DNA from: Gammaproteobacteria bacterium
GTDB lineage: Bacteria > Pseudomonadota > Gammaproteobacteria > Arenicellales > Arenicellaceae
Length of the DNA stretch: 64,000 nt
NCBI GenBank assembly: GCA_022447525.1
Contig: JAKVBA010000007.1
Span: 1 to 64,000 of the forward strand
Reading direction: 5' to 3'
Below the pieces are notes generated by a model. The model had not been told where the DNA came from. It ran no database searches and was given only the letters and a program-made list of their open reading frames with translations. A program made the position numbers and the translations under genes. Shown piece after piece: positions 1 to 8,033 of the stretch (position 1 is the stretch's first letter; each line of letters opens with the position of its first letter).

Positions 1-132
1 GTATGCCGACTTTGCATGGAGCAAAAGTCGGTTAGCTTCACGGATGAAGTGTATGCCGACTTTGCATGGAGCAAAAGTCGGTTAGCTTCACGGATGAAGT
101 GTATGCCGACTTTGCATGGAGCAAAAGTCGGT
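1..132 (+). repeat. 50-bp tandem repeat of paired hairpins with ANGGA loops
   Basis: Two complete, identical 50-bp units (1-50, 51-100) and the first 32 bases of a third lie head to tail, and the array probably continues left of the window. Each unit folds into two hairpins: a roughly 10-bp stem with loop ATGGA (loop at 16-20, 66-70, 116-120) and a 5-6 bp stem with loop ACGGA (40-44, 90-94). No credible gene is encoded; short open frames here only reflect the repeat. It could be a REP-like DNA element or, if transcribed rightwards, an RNA with several CsrA/RsmA-type sites. Confidence 0.85.
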
Positions 133-202
133 CCGCCCTTCCATGGGCATATGCGCTCCTTCGCTTCCATGCGACCGCGCTATACCGCCCTTCCATGGGC
201 AT
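133..202 (-). repeat. Inverted continuation of the hairpin array
   Basis: An 18-bp sequence, ccgcccttccatgggcat, occurs at 133-150 and again at 185-202. Between them is a related short hairpin around 162-173. Read on the minus strand, all three have the loop ATGGAA (139-144, 165-170, 191-196) closed by different complementary stems (GCCC/GGGC, TCGC/GCGA, GCCC/GGGC). The loop is constant while the stem varies, as in the array to the left but in the opposite orientation. Confidence 0.7.
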
Positions 203-231
203 AAAAAAGCCAGAGCTTTTTCAGCTCTGGC
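203..231 (-). terminator. Rho-independent terminator
   Basis: An 8-bp stem GCCAGAGC/GCTCTGGC (209-216 with 224-231) and a 7-base loop are followed on the minus strand by six T (208-203). It ends transcription arriving from the small exported-protein gene at 282-593. It gives no T-run for the plus strand. Confidence 0.85.
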
Positions 232-281
232 AAAATGGCCGAGGAGGGCCAGTAGTAAATTAGGTCAAGTCCCCAAGTGGA

Positions 282-593
282 TTAGTTCGATGCAATAGTA
301 CTCGCTTCGCAGGCAGCGCCTTTCAAACAACTAAGAGCAACAGGCTCTTCACCACGAATTTCACATGCCACCATCGCACGTTCGCCCTTTGAGGTTACTC
401 GCAACTTAGCTTTGAACAGATTTCTTCGCGAGTTGATGCTAGCTACTTTGATTTTGCTAACGTCGTCAAATTGTGTGCGCACTGACTGTTTACAATCGGC
501 TAGGTTATCGGCATCAGTTTTATTTTCTGCCGAGGCGTTAAACGATAGAGAAACAGCGGCAACTACCAATACTGATTTAATTAAATTTTTCAT
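282..593 (-). CDS. Small exported protein of unknown function
   Basis: This 103-residue protein has a typical Sec signal peptide: MKNLIK, then a hydrophobic core, then a probable cleavage after ASA at about residue 22. The mature part is about 80 residues, mostly polar, with four cysteines (34, 77, 89, 95) that could form two periplasmic disulfides. I do not recognise a family. It stands alone, transcribed leftward into a strong terminator, so it is probably a single-gene transcript. The signal peptide and the terminator support it being real; its function is open. Confidence 0.75.
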   Translation of the reverse strand: MKNLIKSVLVVAAVSLSFNASAENKTDADNLADCKQSVRTQFDDVSKIKVASINSRRNLFKAKLRVTSKGERAMVACEIRGEEPVALSCLKGAACEASTIASN

Positions 594-713
594 GAAAAGA
601 TTCCTAAAAGTGAGTGAATAGAGTTTGTTGCCTTACGTTATTGGGTTCGTTCGGCTTGTCTCTATTTCACTTATTTTGGAATATAATCTCTTTCGAATAA
701 GTCAGAATACCAA

Positions 714-731
714 CCGAATTTCGAAATTCGG
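714..731. promoter_or_regulatory. Perfect 18-bp palindrome, possible operator
   Basis: CCGAATTTCGAAATTCGG is its own reverse complement. It lies in the 240-bp gap between two leftward genes, about 120 bp upstream of the small exported protein. A T-run starts 4 bases downstream on the plus strand, but no plus-strand gene precedes it, so an operator is more likely than a terminator. The binding protein is unknown. Confidence 0.4.
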
Positions 732-833
732 CTCGTTTTTAAATTATTCGAAAGCATAATTTAAAAGTTTCACAAAACCCTCACGCCACTCATCTGGCTT
801 TCAAAACGAATATCGCATCAGACTCCACAGAAT

Positions 834-1841
834 TTAACTTGTCTCGGCTCTATATTTGGTTGGGCTTAATCCAAAATGAGCCTGAAATGCAGTATTGAAT
901 GATGATATGGAGCGAAAACCAACATCTAACGCTATCGTCAAAACCGGCGTTCTGTTGTCTTCTCGAAGCTTCACACCAGCCTCTTCTATTCGATAATGAT
1001 TTACGAACTGGTTGAAATTGCGATAACCCAATTCTTGATTGATCTTTTGCCGCAGTTTGTATTCTGGCGTTCGCAGCATTTCTGCTAGCGTACCAACTCG
1101 AAGATCATGATCTGCATAGAGGCGCTGATCTTTCATTTTGGTGAGTAATTCAACGATGATCGGATCTTGCGCCTGCTCGGCGGTAACACTGGCTGCTACG
1201 GCGGGGCGCATCAATTGGCTCTCGGGGTTAAGCCTAGAGTAAAAAAAGTTAACGGCCAGCGTAAAAATAAAAATACATCCATGAGTAAAGGTGTCTATTA
1301 GAAGCGGCGGATTGAAGTCAGTTATGACTTCGACAAATATTATTATTAAGGTTTCAATTGCCAAGAATAGAACGCAGATTGTTCTTACCTTTACGCGTAA
1401 CTCAACTAAATCGTGTTCACGACCGAGCCAGACCACGCCAATCGCAATCATCGTGATAAGACCCTTTAGTAGTTGCAACCATAATGGCGAGCCAGGCAGT
1501 CCTACGCTAGCAAAATGAAAATATAGAGAACCCACTACGGAGAACACTATCAATGCTAGCATCCAATGAGGTAGCTCAGACTGCTCCTCAAAGATGAAGA
1601 AGACAAATAACAGCAGTGAGCTGGGTACGATTGCGGCAAAGAACCACAAAAAACTTAAATTGGCATAATACGGTGTATTGGCCTCAATAACCGGCATGCC
1701 AGAATACGAAATCACTCCTAGCATTAACACTGAACAAACAATTTTTAGCCGAGTGGGATTATTAGAAAATACGACGAATAGAGCAAATAGACCTATCTGC
1801 GATATGGCTAAAAGCCGAAAACCTACATTTAAATATTCCAT
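834..1841 (-). CDS. AraC-family regulator with N-terminal membrane domain
   Basis: This 335-residue protein has about seven hydrophobic segments in residues 5-205, then a linker, then an AraC-type double helix-turn-helix in roughly 235-335. The second helix-turn-helix shows the usual pattern: DVGFRSISSFNTAFQAHFG followed by SPTKYR. It is probably a membrane-anchored transcription factor that senses a signal through the membrane domain. The first ATG is at 1841. It is divergent from the MscS gene at 1982, and its target is not evident. A second protein of the same architecture lies at 58875-60035. Confidence 0.88.
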   Translation of the reverse strand: MEYLNVGFRLLAISQIGLFALFVVFSNNPTRLKIVCSVLMLGVISYSGMPVIEANTPYYANLSFLWFFAAIVPSSLLLFVFFIFEEQSELPHWMLALIVFSVVGSLYFHFASVGLPGSPLWLQLLKGLITMIAIGVVWLGREHDLVELRVKVRTICVLFLAIETLIIIFVEVITDFNPPLLIDTFTHGCIFIFTLAVNFFYSRLNPESQLMRPAVAASVTAEQAQDPIIVELLTKMKDQRLYADHDLRVGTLAEMLRTPEYKLRQKINQELGYRNFNQFVNHYRIEEAGVKLREDNRTPVLTIALDVGFRSISSFNTAFQAHFGLSPTKYRAETS

Positions 1842-1981
1842 TTACTGAGTCTCATGATCCAAAATGTGATGATTGTCAGTGTAGCTTAAACAGATTAACA
1901 AATTAAGAAGCCTACGATTAATGGCTTCGACTTTAATCTATCGATCAGGTTAAACTACTTCGTCAATTAGAAAGGCAAATT

Positions 1982-2848
1982 ATGATAGATCAATACAATC
2001 AACTCGCGAGCCAATTTTCAGCTTTTTGGCAGTCACTTTCTGTTTTGGGCCAAACCACGGGGGCTATTGTTGCGACTCTTTTCGTGTTTTACATCGCCCG
2101 CTTTGTGCTCATAAGACGACTGGAAAAAATAGCAGCTGCAACTGAGAACGATTTTGACGACAGGCTCATACATTTTATAAAGCAGTTTCTCTGGTTGGCC
2201 GCTTTATTTGTTGGCTTGATTTGGGTATTGAAAATAAACGGTATCCAAATTGGGCCCGTTTTGGCCAGTGCGGGAATCGCAGGCATCGCTATCGGTCTTG
2301 CTGCCAAAGAAACTTTAGCCGATATTTTGGCAGGGATATTCCTGATTGCCGACCGTCCGATTAGAATAGGCGACCGAATAATCATCGACAAAATCGGTAA
2401 GCATTGGGGAGGCTGGGGTGATGTTGTGGATATTGGTCTGCGACGAACAACTATTCGAAACACCGACGGGGTTATCGTCAATTACCCTAATTCGGCTCTC
2501 GCGACCTCAACCATTAAAAATTTTTCAATGGATCCTCAGCCCGTACGAGCACGGATTCGATTTCAAGCTGATTTCGACTCCTCACCCGCGCTGATTCGCG
2601 AAATCACTATAAACGCTATAGAAAAGATAGACGGAATCATTGAAGGATCTACCACGGTTGTGGTTCGGTCTATTTGGGACGATGAACAGGGTCATATACT
2701 CTCTGGTGTGTTATATGAAGCTAGGTATCGATTGGAAGAGGTGACAAAACGTACCACCTTAAGATCAACGGTCTTAGAAAATCTGATCGAAGTATTTAAA
2801 GAAAATAATGTTCAGATGGCAGCGATCCCGGTAAAACAAATTAACTAA
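1982..2848 (+). CDS. MscS-family mechanosensitive channel (short form)
   Basis: This 288-residue protein has three transmembrane segments (about 20-40, 68-88, 92-115). The pore-lining helix is Gly/Ala-rich (AGIAGIAIGLAAKETLADIL) and is followed by the conserved beta-domain start DRPIRIGDRI. The C-terminal region matches the MscS cytoplasmic domain. Such channels open on hypo-osmotic shock and release small solutes. The length is close to E. coli MscS (286). GAAAGG lies just upstream of the ATG. A second, longer MscS-type gene is at 14546. Confidence 0.92.
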   Translation: MIDQYNQLASQFSAFWQSLSVLGQTTGAIVATLFVFYIARFVLIRRLEKIAAATENDFDDRLIHFIKQFLWLAALFVGLIWVLKINGIQIGPVLASAGIAGIAIGLAAKETLADILAGIFLIADRPIRIGDRIIIDKIGKHWGGWGDVVDIGLRRTTIRNTDGVIVNYPNSALATSTIKNFSMDPQPVRARIRFQADFDSSPALIREITINAIEKIDGIIEGSTTVVVRSIWDDEQGHILSGVLYEARYRLEEVTKRTTLRSTVLENLIEVFKENNVQMAAIPVKQIN

Positions 2849-2908
2849 GTGATCAAAAAACGCTGCAGAAACTCGATGCGTTAAGTTCCAGACCCTAAGA
2901 CATTCATA

Positions 2909-3784
2909 TTGAAAAATATAAAATTTATTATTTTATTCGTCGCTGCGTTAATCACTCTAAGTGACGAGGCTGTCGCCAAGTCGCCTGTCTGGAAAGTTTC
3001 AAAAGCGGATACTCATTTGTTCATAGGCGGCACAATTCATTTGCTAGCTGACAAAGACTACCCCTTACCCGAGGCATTTGATTTAGCGTTCGATCAGGCA
3101 GACGAAATTGTTTTCGAAACCGACATATCTAAGCTAAACGACTTGGCTACCCAAATGGCAATGGTGCCGATTATTCTGAGTCAAAACGGAGAAAGTCTGG
3201 AGAGCAGATTGGATCCAAAAACTCGAGGGGAGCTGACAGCATTCATGGAAGCGCGCGGCTTACCAATGTCGATGTTTAAACCAATGACACCCGCTGGCTT
3301 TAATTTAACTCTCCTGACATTAGAGCTCCAAAAAATGGGCATATCGAGTGAAAGCGGGGTTGAGACGTTTTTCAATCAAAAAGCTATCTCGACTGGGAAA
3401 ACGATCTCCTGGCTAGAGACACTAGAAGCGCAATTAGCGGCCCTTGAAAAAATGAACGAGGTTGACGCTAATGTCATGGTAAAAAGCACATTACAAGACA
3501 TTAAAAACTTGCCAGAGAAATGGCCTGAATTACTCAAGCTATGGCGCGATGGGGATATGCGGGGATTAGAAGCATTAGCAATAGATCAAATTCTGGCTAG
3601 TTCTCCAGAACTTTATGATGCGTTGCTAATACAGCGCAACAAGAATTGGGTTCCATCGATAGAAAAGATGTTAGCTTCACAAGCAACCGAATTAATCTTA
3701 GTTGGCGCTCTTCATCTTGGCGGTGAACACAGCTTGTTGAAAATGTTGTCTACCAGGGGGGCAAAGGTAGAACAGTTAGATTAA
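2909..3784 (+). CDS. TraB/GumN family protein, exported
   Basis: This 291-residue protein begins with a signal peptide ending near VAKS (about residue 24). The mature part shows the TraB/GumN hallmarks: an N-terminal FIGGTIHLL motif with conserved His, followed by DYPLP, and a C-terminal LVGALHLGGEHSLL motif with a second conserved His. The family is Tiki-related and presumed metal-dependent and protease-like, but bacterial roles are poorly known. The start is a TTG at 2909, which places the signal peptide correctly; the ribosome site is weak. It lies 60 bp after mscS in the same direction. Confidence 0.85.
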   Translation: MKNIKFIILFVAALITLSDEAVAKSPVWKVSKADTHLFIGGTIHLLADKDYPLPEAFDLAFDQADEIVFETDISKLNDLATQMAMVPIILSQNGESLESRLDPKTRGELTAFMEARGLPMSMFKPMTPAGFNLTLLTLELQKMGISSESGVETFFNQKAISTGKTISWLETLEAQLAALEKMNEVDANVMVKSTLQDIKNLPEKWPELLKLWRDGDMRGLEALAIDQILASSPELYDALLIQRNKNWVPSIEKMLASQATELILVGALHLGGEHSLLKMLSTRGAKVEQLD

Positions 3785-3819
3785 CACTTCAACTGGAAGT
3801 CCAAAGACAGCCCCGAGAC

Positions 3820-4491
3820 TCAGGAGCCCCATGATTGTCTGCGTGATCCACTTCGTTTAGATAATAGCCAACCTAGAAACAAACCTAACACAATAGCGCC
3901 GACACCAAGCATGAACCATTGTTGCTCACTTTGGTCTTTCAAAGATTTATTTTGGATACGAATATCATCTAGCTGCAATAAGAGCTGCTGGACCTCAGTT
4001 TCTAATTTAGAATTTTTATTAGCAATGTTGACCGCATCTGAAGACACTCTTTTGATGTTGTCTAATTCCTCTGTTATGTTTTTCAGCTTCGCTGTAAGGC
4101 TGGTATTTTGAGCAATCAACGCTTGATTATCGTCTTGTGCGTTAGCCAGCAATGCTTGTAATTCGCCTGGCTTAGCTCTGAGTTGATTTAACTGAGATTG
4201 CAATCGCTTTACTTGGTTTCTAGCCGAAGGTGTCTCACTCAGATATCGAGTTAGCACATAACCGATAGCCCCAGATGAAGATTTCACCTCACTATGACCA
4301 TTCCCCACATCATTATTTATAATGGTTACCCTATCACCACTTTCTAATATCTTAATGATCTTGTTCTTGGAGCTAGGTCCCGAACGCATCATAATTTCCA
4401 CATTGTCGGTGATGTAGTTGGTTTGAGCGCTCGCGCCTGGGGAGCAAAGTGCAATGACGCCGATAATAAAAAAAACGATTAGTTGCTTCAT
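3820..4491 (-). CDS. SH3-domain protein of the YgiM type
   Basis: This 223-residue protein has a signal peptide (cleavage near ASA, residue 22), a bacterial SH3 domain (about 25-90, with the RSGPSSKNKIIKIL pattern), a long coiled coil (about 95-185) and a C-terminal transmembrane helix (about 190-210) before a basic tail. This order matches the YgiM/TIGR04211 SH3 family, anchored in the inner membrane with the SH3 domain in the periplasm. The role is unknown, perhaps cell-wall binding. It is convergent with the TraB gene and downstream of ntrC. Confidence 0.85.
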   Translation of the reverse strand: MKQLIVFFIIGVIALCSPGASAQTNYITDNVEIMMRSGPSSKNKIIKILESGDRVTIINNDVGNGHSEVKSSSGAIGYVLTRYLSETPSARNQVKRLQSQLNQLRAKPGELQALLANAQDDNQALIAQNTSLTAKLKNITEELDNIKRVSSDAVNIANKNSKLETEVQQLLLQLDDIRIQNKSLKDQSEQQWFMLGVGAIVLGLFLGWLLSKRSGSRRQSWGS

Positions 4492-4614
4492 AGACAGTGA
4501 TTCTTTATTGTTATTATTGTCAGCTCGAGTCTAGCCCCAGCAAAATTTGTTTTGGGTATTATACAGTGTGCAATCTGGAACAAAAATTGTTAGGTCTAAT
4601 TTGGCCATGGTTTG

Positions 4615-6006
4615 TTAATCCAAACCCAGTTCCTTAAGCTTCCTAGTTAGGGTATTTCGCCCCCAACCAAGTACCTTAGCAGCTTGTTGGCGATGCCCGT
4701 TTGTGTGCTCCAATGCTACCGAAAGTAAGGTACTTTCAAATTTAGCCACAAAATCGCCTAGGACGTCCTCCTTACCCATATGCAACTGTTGCTTAACAGA
4801 GGCTGCAAGCCCAACCTCCCAACTGCCGCTGACGCGATTCTCTTCCAGCGGTATTTCTTCGCTCAACTCTTTAGGTAGATCCTCTGCGCTGACTATTGTC
4901 GCCGGAGCCATTACGGTTATCCAGCGACATATATTTTCAAGCTGCCTAACATTTCCAGGCCAATCGTAAGCCATCATTTTATCAATAGCGTCATCAGCTA
5001 AAATTTTCATCTCCACTTCAAGCTCCTCAGAGCTCATGCGCAAAAATCTTCTGGCTAATAGAGGTATGTCCTCTGAGCGCTCTTTTAATGATGGAATATC
5101 GATTCGGATCACATTCAAGCGATGATATAAATCTTCTCTAAAATGACCCTTGGCAACCTGCTTCTCTAAATCTCGGTTGGTAGCAGCTAAAACTCTCACG
5201 TCGACAGACACAAGATCACGACCACCCACCCTGTAAAAGCGTTTGTCAGAGAGAACTCGCAGCAGTCTGGTTTGGAGATCCGCACTCATTTCGCCAATTT
5301 CATCAAGGAACAAGGTACCGCCGTCTGCCTGCTCAAATCGCCCCTTACGTTGAGCTTGAGCGCCTGTAAAAGCGCCCTTTTCGTGACCGAACAACTCTGA
5401 CTCCAATAGTTCGGCAGGAATGGCTGCAATATTGATTGCAACAAATGGTTTTGCCGCACGCGGACTATGATGATGCAATGCGTTCGCAACCAGTTCTTTA
5501 CCAGTGCCCGATTGACCACACACCATCACATTAATATTCGACTTAGCTAGACGACCAATGGCGCGGAAGACTTCCTGCATCGCAGGGGCCTCACCAATAA
5601 TGGTGACCTCGGATTGATCGTCTTCAAATACCTCGTTTAGATCTTGGCTCGGTTCAACCGCTCGCTGAACTAATCGGACGGCTTCATCTAAATCAAAGGG
5701 CTTTGGTAAGTATTCAAATGCACCACTTTCATACGATGCCAAAGCACTATCTAAGTCTGTATGCGCGGTCATAATGATGACGGGAATTTCTGGCTTACTT
5801 TGATGAAGATGCTTCGCCAACTCAAGACCACTGATACCGGGCATTCGAATATCAGTCATCAGCACTTCAGGCGTGTCTTCCTGCATTGCCTCTAAAGCTT
5901 GCTCTGCGTTTTCATAATCACTGACGTCAAAGCCCTCAGCCCGTAACGCACGTGCTAGTACCCACCGAATAGAGGAATCGTCATCTACAATCCAAACTTT
6001 ACACAT
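4615..6006 (-). CDS. ntrC: Nitrogen regulation response regulator NtrC
   Basis: This 463-residue sigma-54 activator has three parts. The receiver domain has its phospho-acceptor at Asp52 in TDIRMPG. The AAA+ domain has Walker A GQSGTGKE and the sigma-54-contacting GAFTGA loop. The Fis-type helix-turn-helix is C-terminal ([20 protein letters not shown]). It is phosphorylated by NtrB under nitrogen limitation and activates sigma-54 promoters. Its ATG overlaps the end of ntrB by 8 bases, so the pair is translationally coupled. Unlike enteric bacteria, glnA is not next to it. Confidence 0.97.
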   Translation of the reverse strand: MCKVWIVDDDSSIRWVLARALRAEGFDVSDYENAEQALEAMQEDTPEVLMTDIRMPGISGLELAKHLHQSKPEIPVIIMTAHTDLDSALASYESGAFEYLPKPFDLDEAVRLVQRAVEPSQDLNEVFEDDQSEVTIIGEAPAMQEVFRAIGRLAKSNINVMVCGQSGTGKELVANALHHHSPRAAKPFVAINIAAIPAELLESELFGHEKGAFTGAQAQRKGRFEQADGGTLFLDEIGEMSADLQTRLLRVLSDKRFYRVGGRDLVSVDVRVLAATNRDLEKQVAKGHFREDLYHRLNVIRIDIPSLKERSEDIPLLARRFLRMSSEELEVEMKILADDAIDKMMAYDWPGNVRQLENICRWITVMAPATIVSAEDLPKELSEEIPLEENRVSGSWEVGLAASVKQQLHMGKEDVLGDFVAKFESTLLSVALEHTNGHRQQAAKVLGWGRNTLTRKLKELGLD

Positions 6007-7078
6007 TTACTGGCTTTCCTAAGTTGTTCTCTTTAGCTTGATATGGCAAGTACACCGAAAAACAGGTTTTACCGTCAAACTCCTCGAGTTGTACAACGCC
6101 TTTGTGACGTTGTGCGATTTCTTGCGTAATAGACAATCCTAATCCGGTTCCCTCTGGCCGACTTGTAATCAATGGGTCGAATATGACCTCTTTTAAGTCA
6201 GCGGGGACACCCGGACCCTCATCCCAAATTTGAATCTTTAGCGCTTGACGATAGATGACCTGATTGATCGTGACAAAGCGCTCGAACTTTGTCACCAACC
6301 CAATAACGGCAGTTTCTTTTCCTTCCTGTGCTTCAATAGCATTACCGACGATATTTAATATAGCCTGTATCATTTGTTCTTTATCAACTTCAATTTCTGG
6401 CAAGGCTGGGTCATAAAAACGGTTAACTCTAAGCTGAGGACCTTCGTTAACTGTGACAAGGTGAACCACGTGCTCAAGTACCTCATGAATATTAAGTCGC
6501 TTCGGCTTTAGCTGTTCTCGAGAACCCATCACACGATCAACCAATCGTGTTAGCCTGTCTGCTTCTTTGATAAGGATGTCAGTCAATTCTTTTCTTGAAG
6601 GATCCTTAATTTCTCGATCTAACAACTGAGCAGCACCTCGGATTCCACCCAACGGATTTTTAATTTCATGCGCTAACCCTCTCATCATCAGCCTGAAGGA
6701 CTGCTGCCTCTCAAGTTGATTCTTTTCCTTCATAAATCTGGAGATACGATTTATTGAATTTATTTCCATCAAGATGGCCGGTTCTATACCGCGCTGAGAT
6801 GAAACAGCTGAGATGGTTATATCTACTAAAGTGGGCTGATTTAAAATTTCTAACTCTATCTCTCTGAGAGTAAATTTGGCATTACTCTCTCGGCACTCTG
6901 CAATAGAATGAGTAACCACCGAATTATCGACCAGCTCGAATAAAGAGATGCCCACAAGCACACGACGACTCTTACAAAAAAGAGTCTCAGCTGCGATATT
7001 CACCAACTCGATCTGGTTTTCCAGACCAATCAACAATACCGCGCATTCCAAGCTTTCGAGCACTAATTCACTATTCAC
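5999..7078 (-). CDS. ntrB: Nitrogen regulation sensor kinase NtrB
   Basis: This 359-residue soluble kinase has an N-terminal PAS domain (about 5-110), a dimerisation/phosphotransfer domain with His137 in LAHEIKNPLGG, and an ATPase domain with the DEGPGVP and GTGLGLSI motifs. It phosphorylates and dephosphorylates NtrC according to the PII signal. The start is GTG at 7078 with AGGA upstream. It is the first gene of an ntrBC operon preceded by a sigma-54 promoter and NtrC boxes, which indicates autoregulation. Confidence 0.96.
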   Translation of the reverse strand: MNSELVLESLECAVLLIGLENQIELVNIAAETLFCKSRRVLVGISLFELVDNSVVTHSIAECRESNAKFTLREIELEILNQPTLVDITISAVSSQRGIEPAILMEINSINRISRFMKEKNQLERQQSFRLMMRGLAHEIKNPLGGIRGAAQLLDREIKDPSRKELTDILIKEADRLTRLVDRVMGSREQLKPKRLNIHEVLEHVVHLVTVNEGPQLRVNRFYDPALPEIEVDKEQMIQAILNIVGNAIEAQEGKETAVIGLVTKFERFVTINQVIYRQALKIQIWDEGPGVPADLKEVIFDPLITSRPEGTGLGLSITQEIAQRHKGVVQLEEFDGKTCFSVYLPYQAKENNLGKPVNV

Positions 7079-7165
7079 AGGAGTTCCTAAAGAGAGCTTC
7101 TACCAAGGCCTTGGGCATGATCCAATACAACTGTCATGTGGACTGACAAGCTGTTCGTCGTTTGA

Positions 7166-7181
7166 AGCAAACATTATGCCA
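7166..7181 (-). promoter_or_regulatory. Sigma-54 (-24/-12) promoter of ntrBC
   Basis: On the minus strand TGGCATAATGTTTGCT matches every specified position of the sigma-54 consensus TGGCAYRNNNNTTGCW. Transcription would start near 7155, about 77 bases before the ntrB GTG. NtrC-type boxes lie 60-140 bp upstream, the usual enhancer distance. Confidence 0.85.
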
Positions 7182-7240
7182 ATACGCCTTTGTTACAGAT
7201 GGGCAAATTTTGCTCAAATGATACTACCGAGGCTAACATT

Positions 7241-7307
7241 TGCACCATGAGAGTGCATATATCGCACCATTATAGTGCATAATGAATTAATGCACTATAA
7301 TGGAACT
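7241..7307. promoter_or_regulatory. Three NtrC-type enhancer boxes
   Basis: There are three boxes of the form TGCAC-N7-GTGCA: TGCACCATGAGAGTGCA at 7241-7257, CGCACCATTATAGTGCA at 7263-7279 (one mismatch), and TGCACTATAATGGAACT at 7291-7307 (good left half, degenerate right half). The known NtrC operator is TGCACyN5rGTGCA. The centres are about 94, 116 and 144 bp upstream of the predicted sigma-54 start site. They sit immediately after the end of the lrp-type gene. Confidence 0.82.
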
Positions 7308-7321
7308 TAAAATCATTCGGG

Positions 7322-7804
7322 CTACAGCTTTACCGCCAGCGTTTCTTTAACCGTCTCCATTGCCGCGATACTGGTTGAATCACTTACCCCCGGAACCGCC
7401 AACAACTCTTCCTCTAGAAAATCCCTATAAGCGCGCATATCTTTGACTCGCGCCTTAACTAAGAAGTCGAAGCTGCCGGTAACCAAATAGCATTCCTGCA
7501 CTGGCTCCAACATTTGTATAGCGTTTCTAAACTGCTCGAAGGTCTGTTTACTCGAACGATTCAAACTAATTTGAACAAAGACGACTAAACCAGCATCTAA
7601 CTTTTTTGCATTTAGCTTTGCTGAGTAACCTTGTATGTAGCCGTGTCGCTCTAATTTTCTAACTCTTTCGATACATGGAGTGGTAGTCAAGCCAACCTGT
7701 TTGCCTAAATCTGTATACGAAACACGACCATCATTTTGCAGCACTTTAAGGATCTTCCTATCGTAATTATCAAGCCCATCCTGAACCATATTACTATTTT
7801 CCAC
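7322..7804 (-). CDS. Lrp/AsnC family transcriptional regulator
   Basis: The protein has an N-terminal winged helix (DRKILKVLQNDGRVSYTDLG, then TTTPCIERVRKLE) and a C-terminal amino-acid-sensing domain (CYLVTGSFDFLVKARVKDM) typical of Lrp. The reading frame opens at a GTG at 7816. I prefer the GTG at 7804, giving 160 residues, because AGGAG lies four bases before it; an ATG at 7789 is also possible. It is divergent from ald and separated by an AT-rich region with a long inverted repeat, so it probably controls alanine dehydrogenase in response to an amino acid. Confidence 0.93.
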   Translation of the reverse strand: MENSNMVQDGLDNYDRKILKVLQNDGRVSYTDLGKQVGLTTTPCIERVRKLERHGYIQGYSAKLNAKKLDAGLVVFVQISLNRSSKQTFEQFRNAIQMLEPVQECYLVTGSFDFLVKARVKDMRAYRDFLEEELLAVPGVSDSTSIAAMETVKETLAVKL

Positions 7805-7880
7805 TTTACTCCTCACAGTATATTTTTAAGCCTAAATAACAACAAGAATTAAATTTTACTATCAAACATATAAAAATAAA

Positions 7881-7907
7881 TATTTTTTAGTATAAAACTA
7901 AAAAATA
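7881..7907. promoter_or_regulatory. AT-rich inverted repeat in the lrp-ald intergenic region
   Basis: Ten-base arms TATTTTTTAG and CTAAAAAATA are perfectly complementary around a 7-base spacer. The repeat lies in a very AT-rich 230-bp gap between the divergent Lrp-type gene and ald. Lrp proteins bind AT-rich palindromes, so this is a reasonable operator candidate. Confidence 0.5.
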
Positions 7908-8033
7908 GCAAAAATTTATTCTTATTGAAAAGAAAGCTAAAAGTTATCATTTGATGTATCAAAAGAAGGCAGTTGAGAGTTCTAAAAATATCTCACTCTC
8001 GCTACAGCAGCTACCAATAACCTGGAGGTCAAA

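Noticed and set aside
1-132. Possible CRISPR array
   Set aside because: The 50-bp units are identical throughout with no variable spacers, and no cas gene is present.
16-298. Three short overlapping open frames with the repeated start MEQKSV
   Set aside because: They are translations of the 50-bp hairpin repeat in successive frames, with no ribosome site; they are not genes.
5286-5519. Open frame inside ntrC
   Set aside because: It is a shadow of the conserved AAA+ region in another frame.
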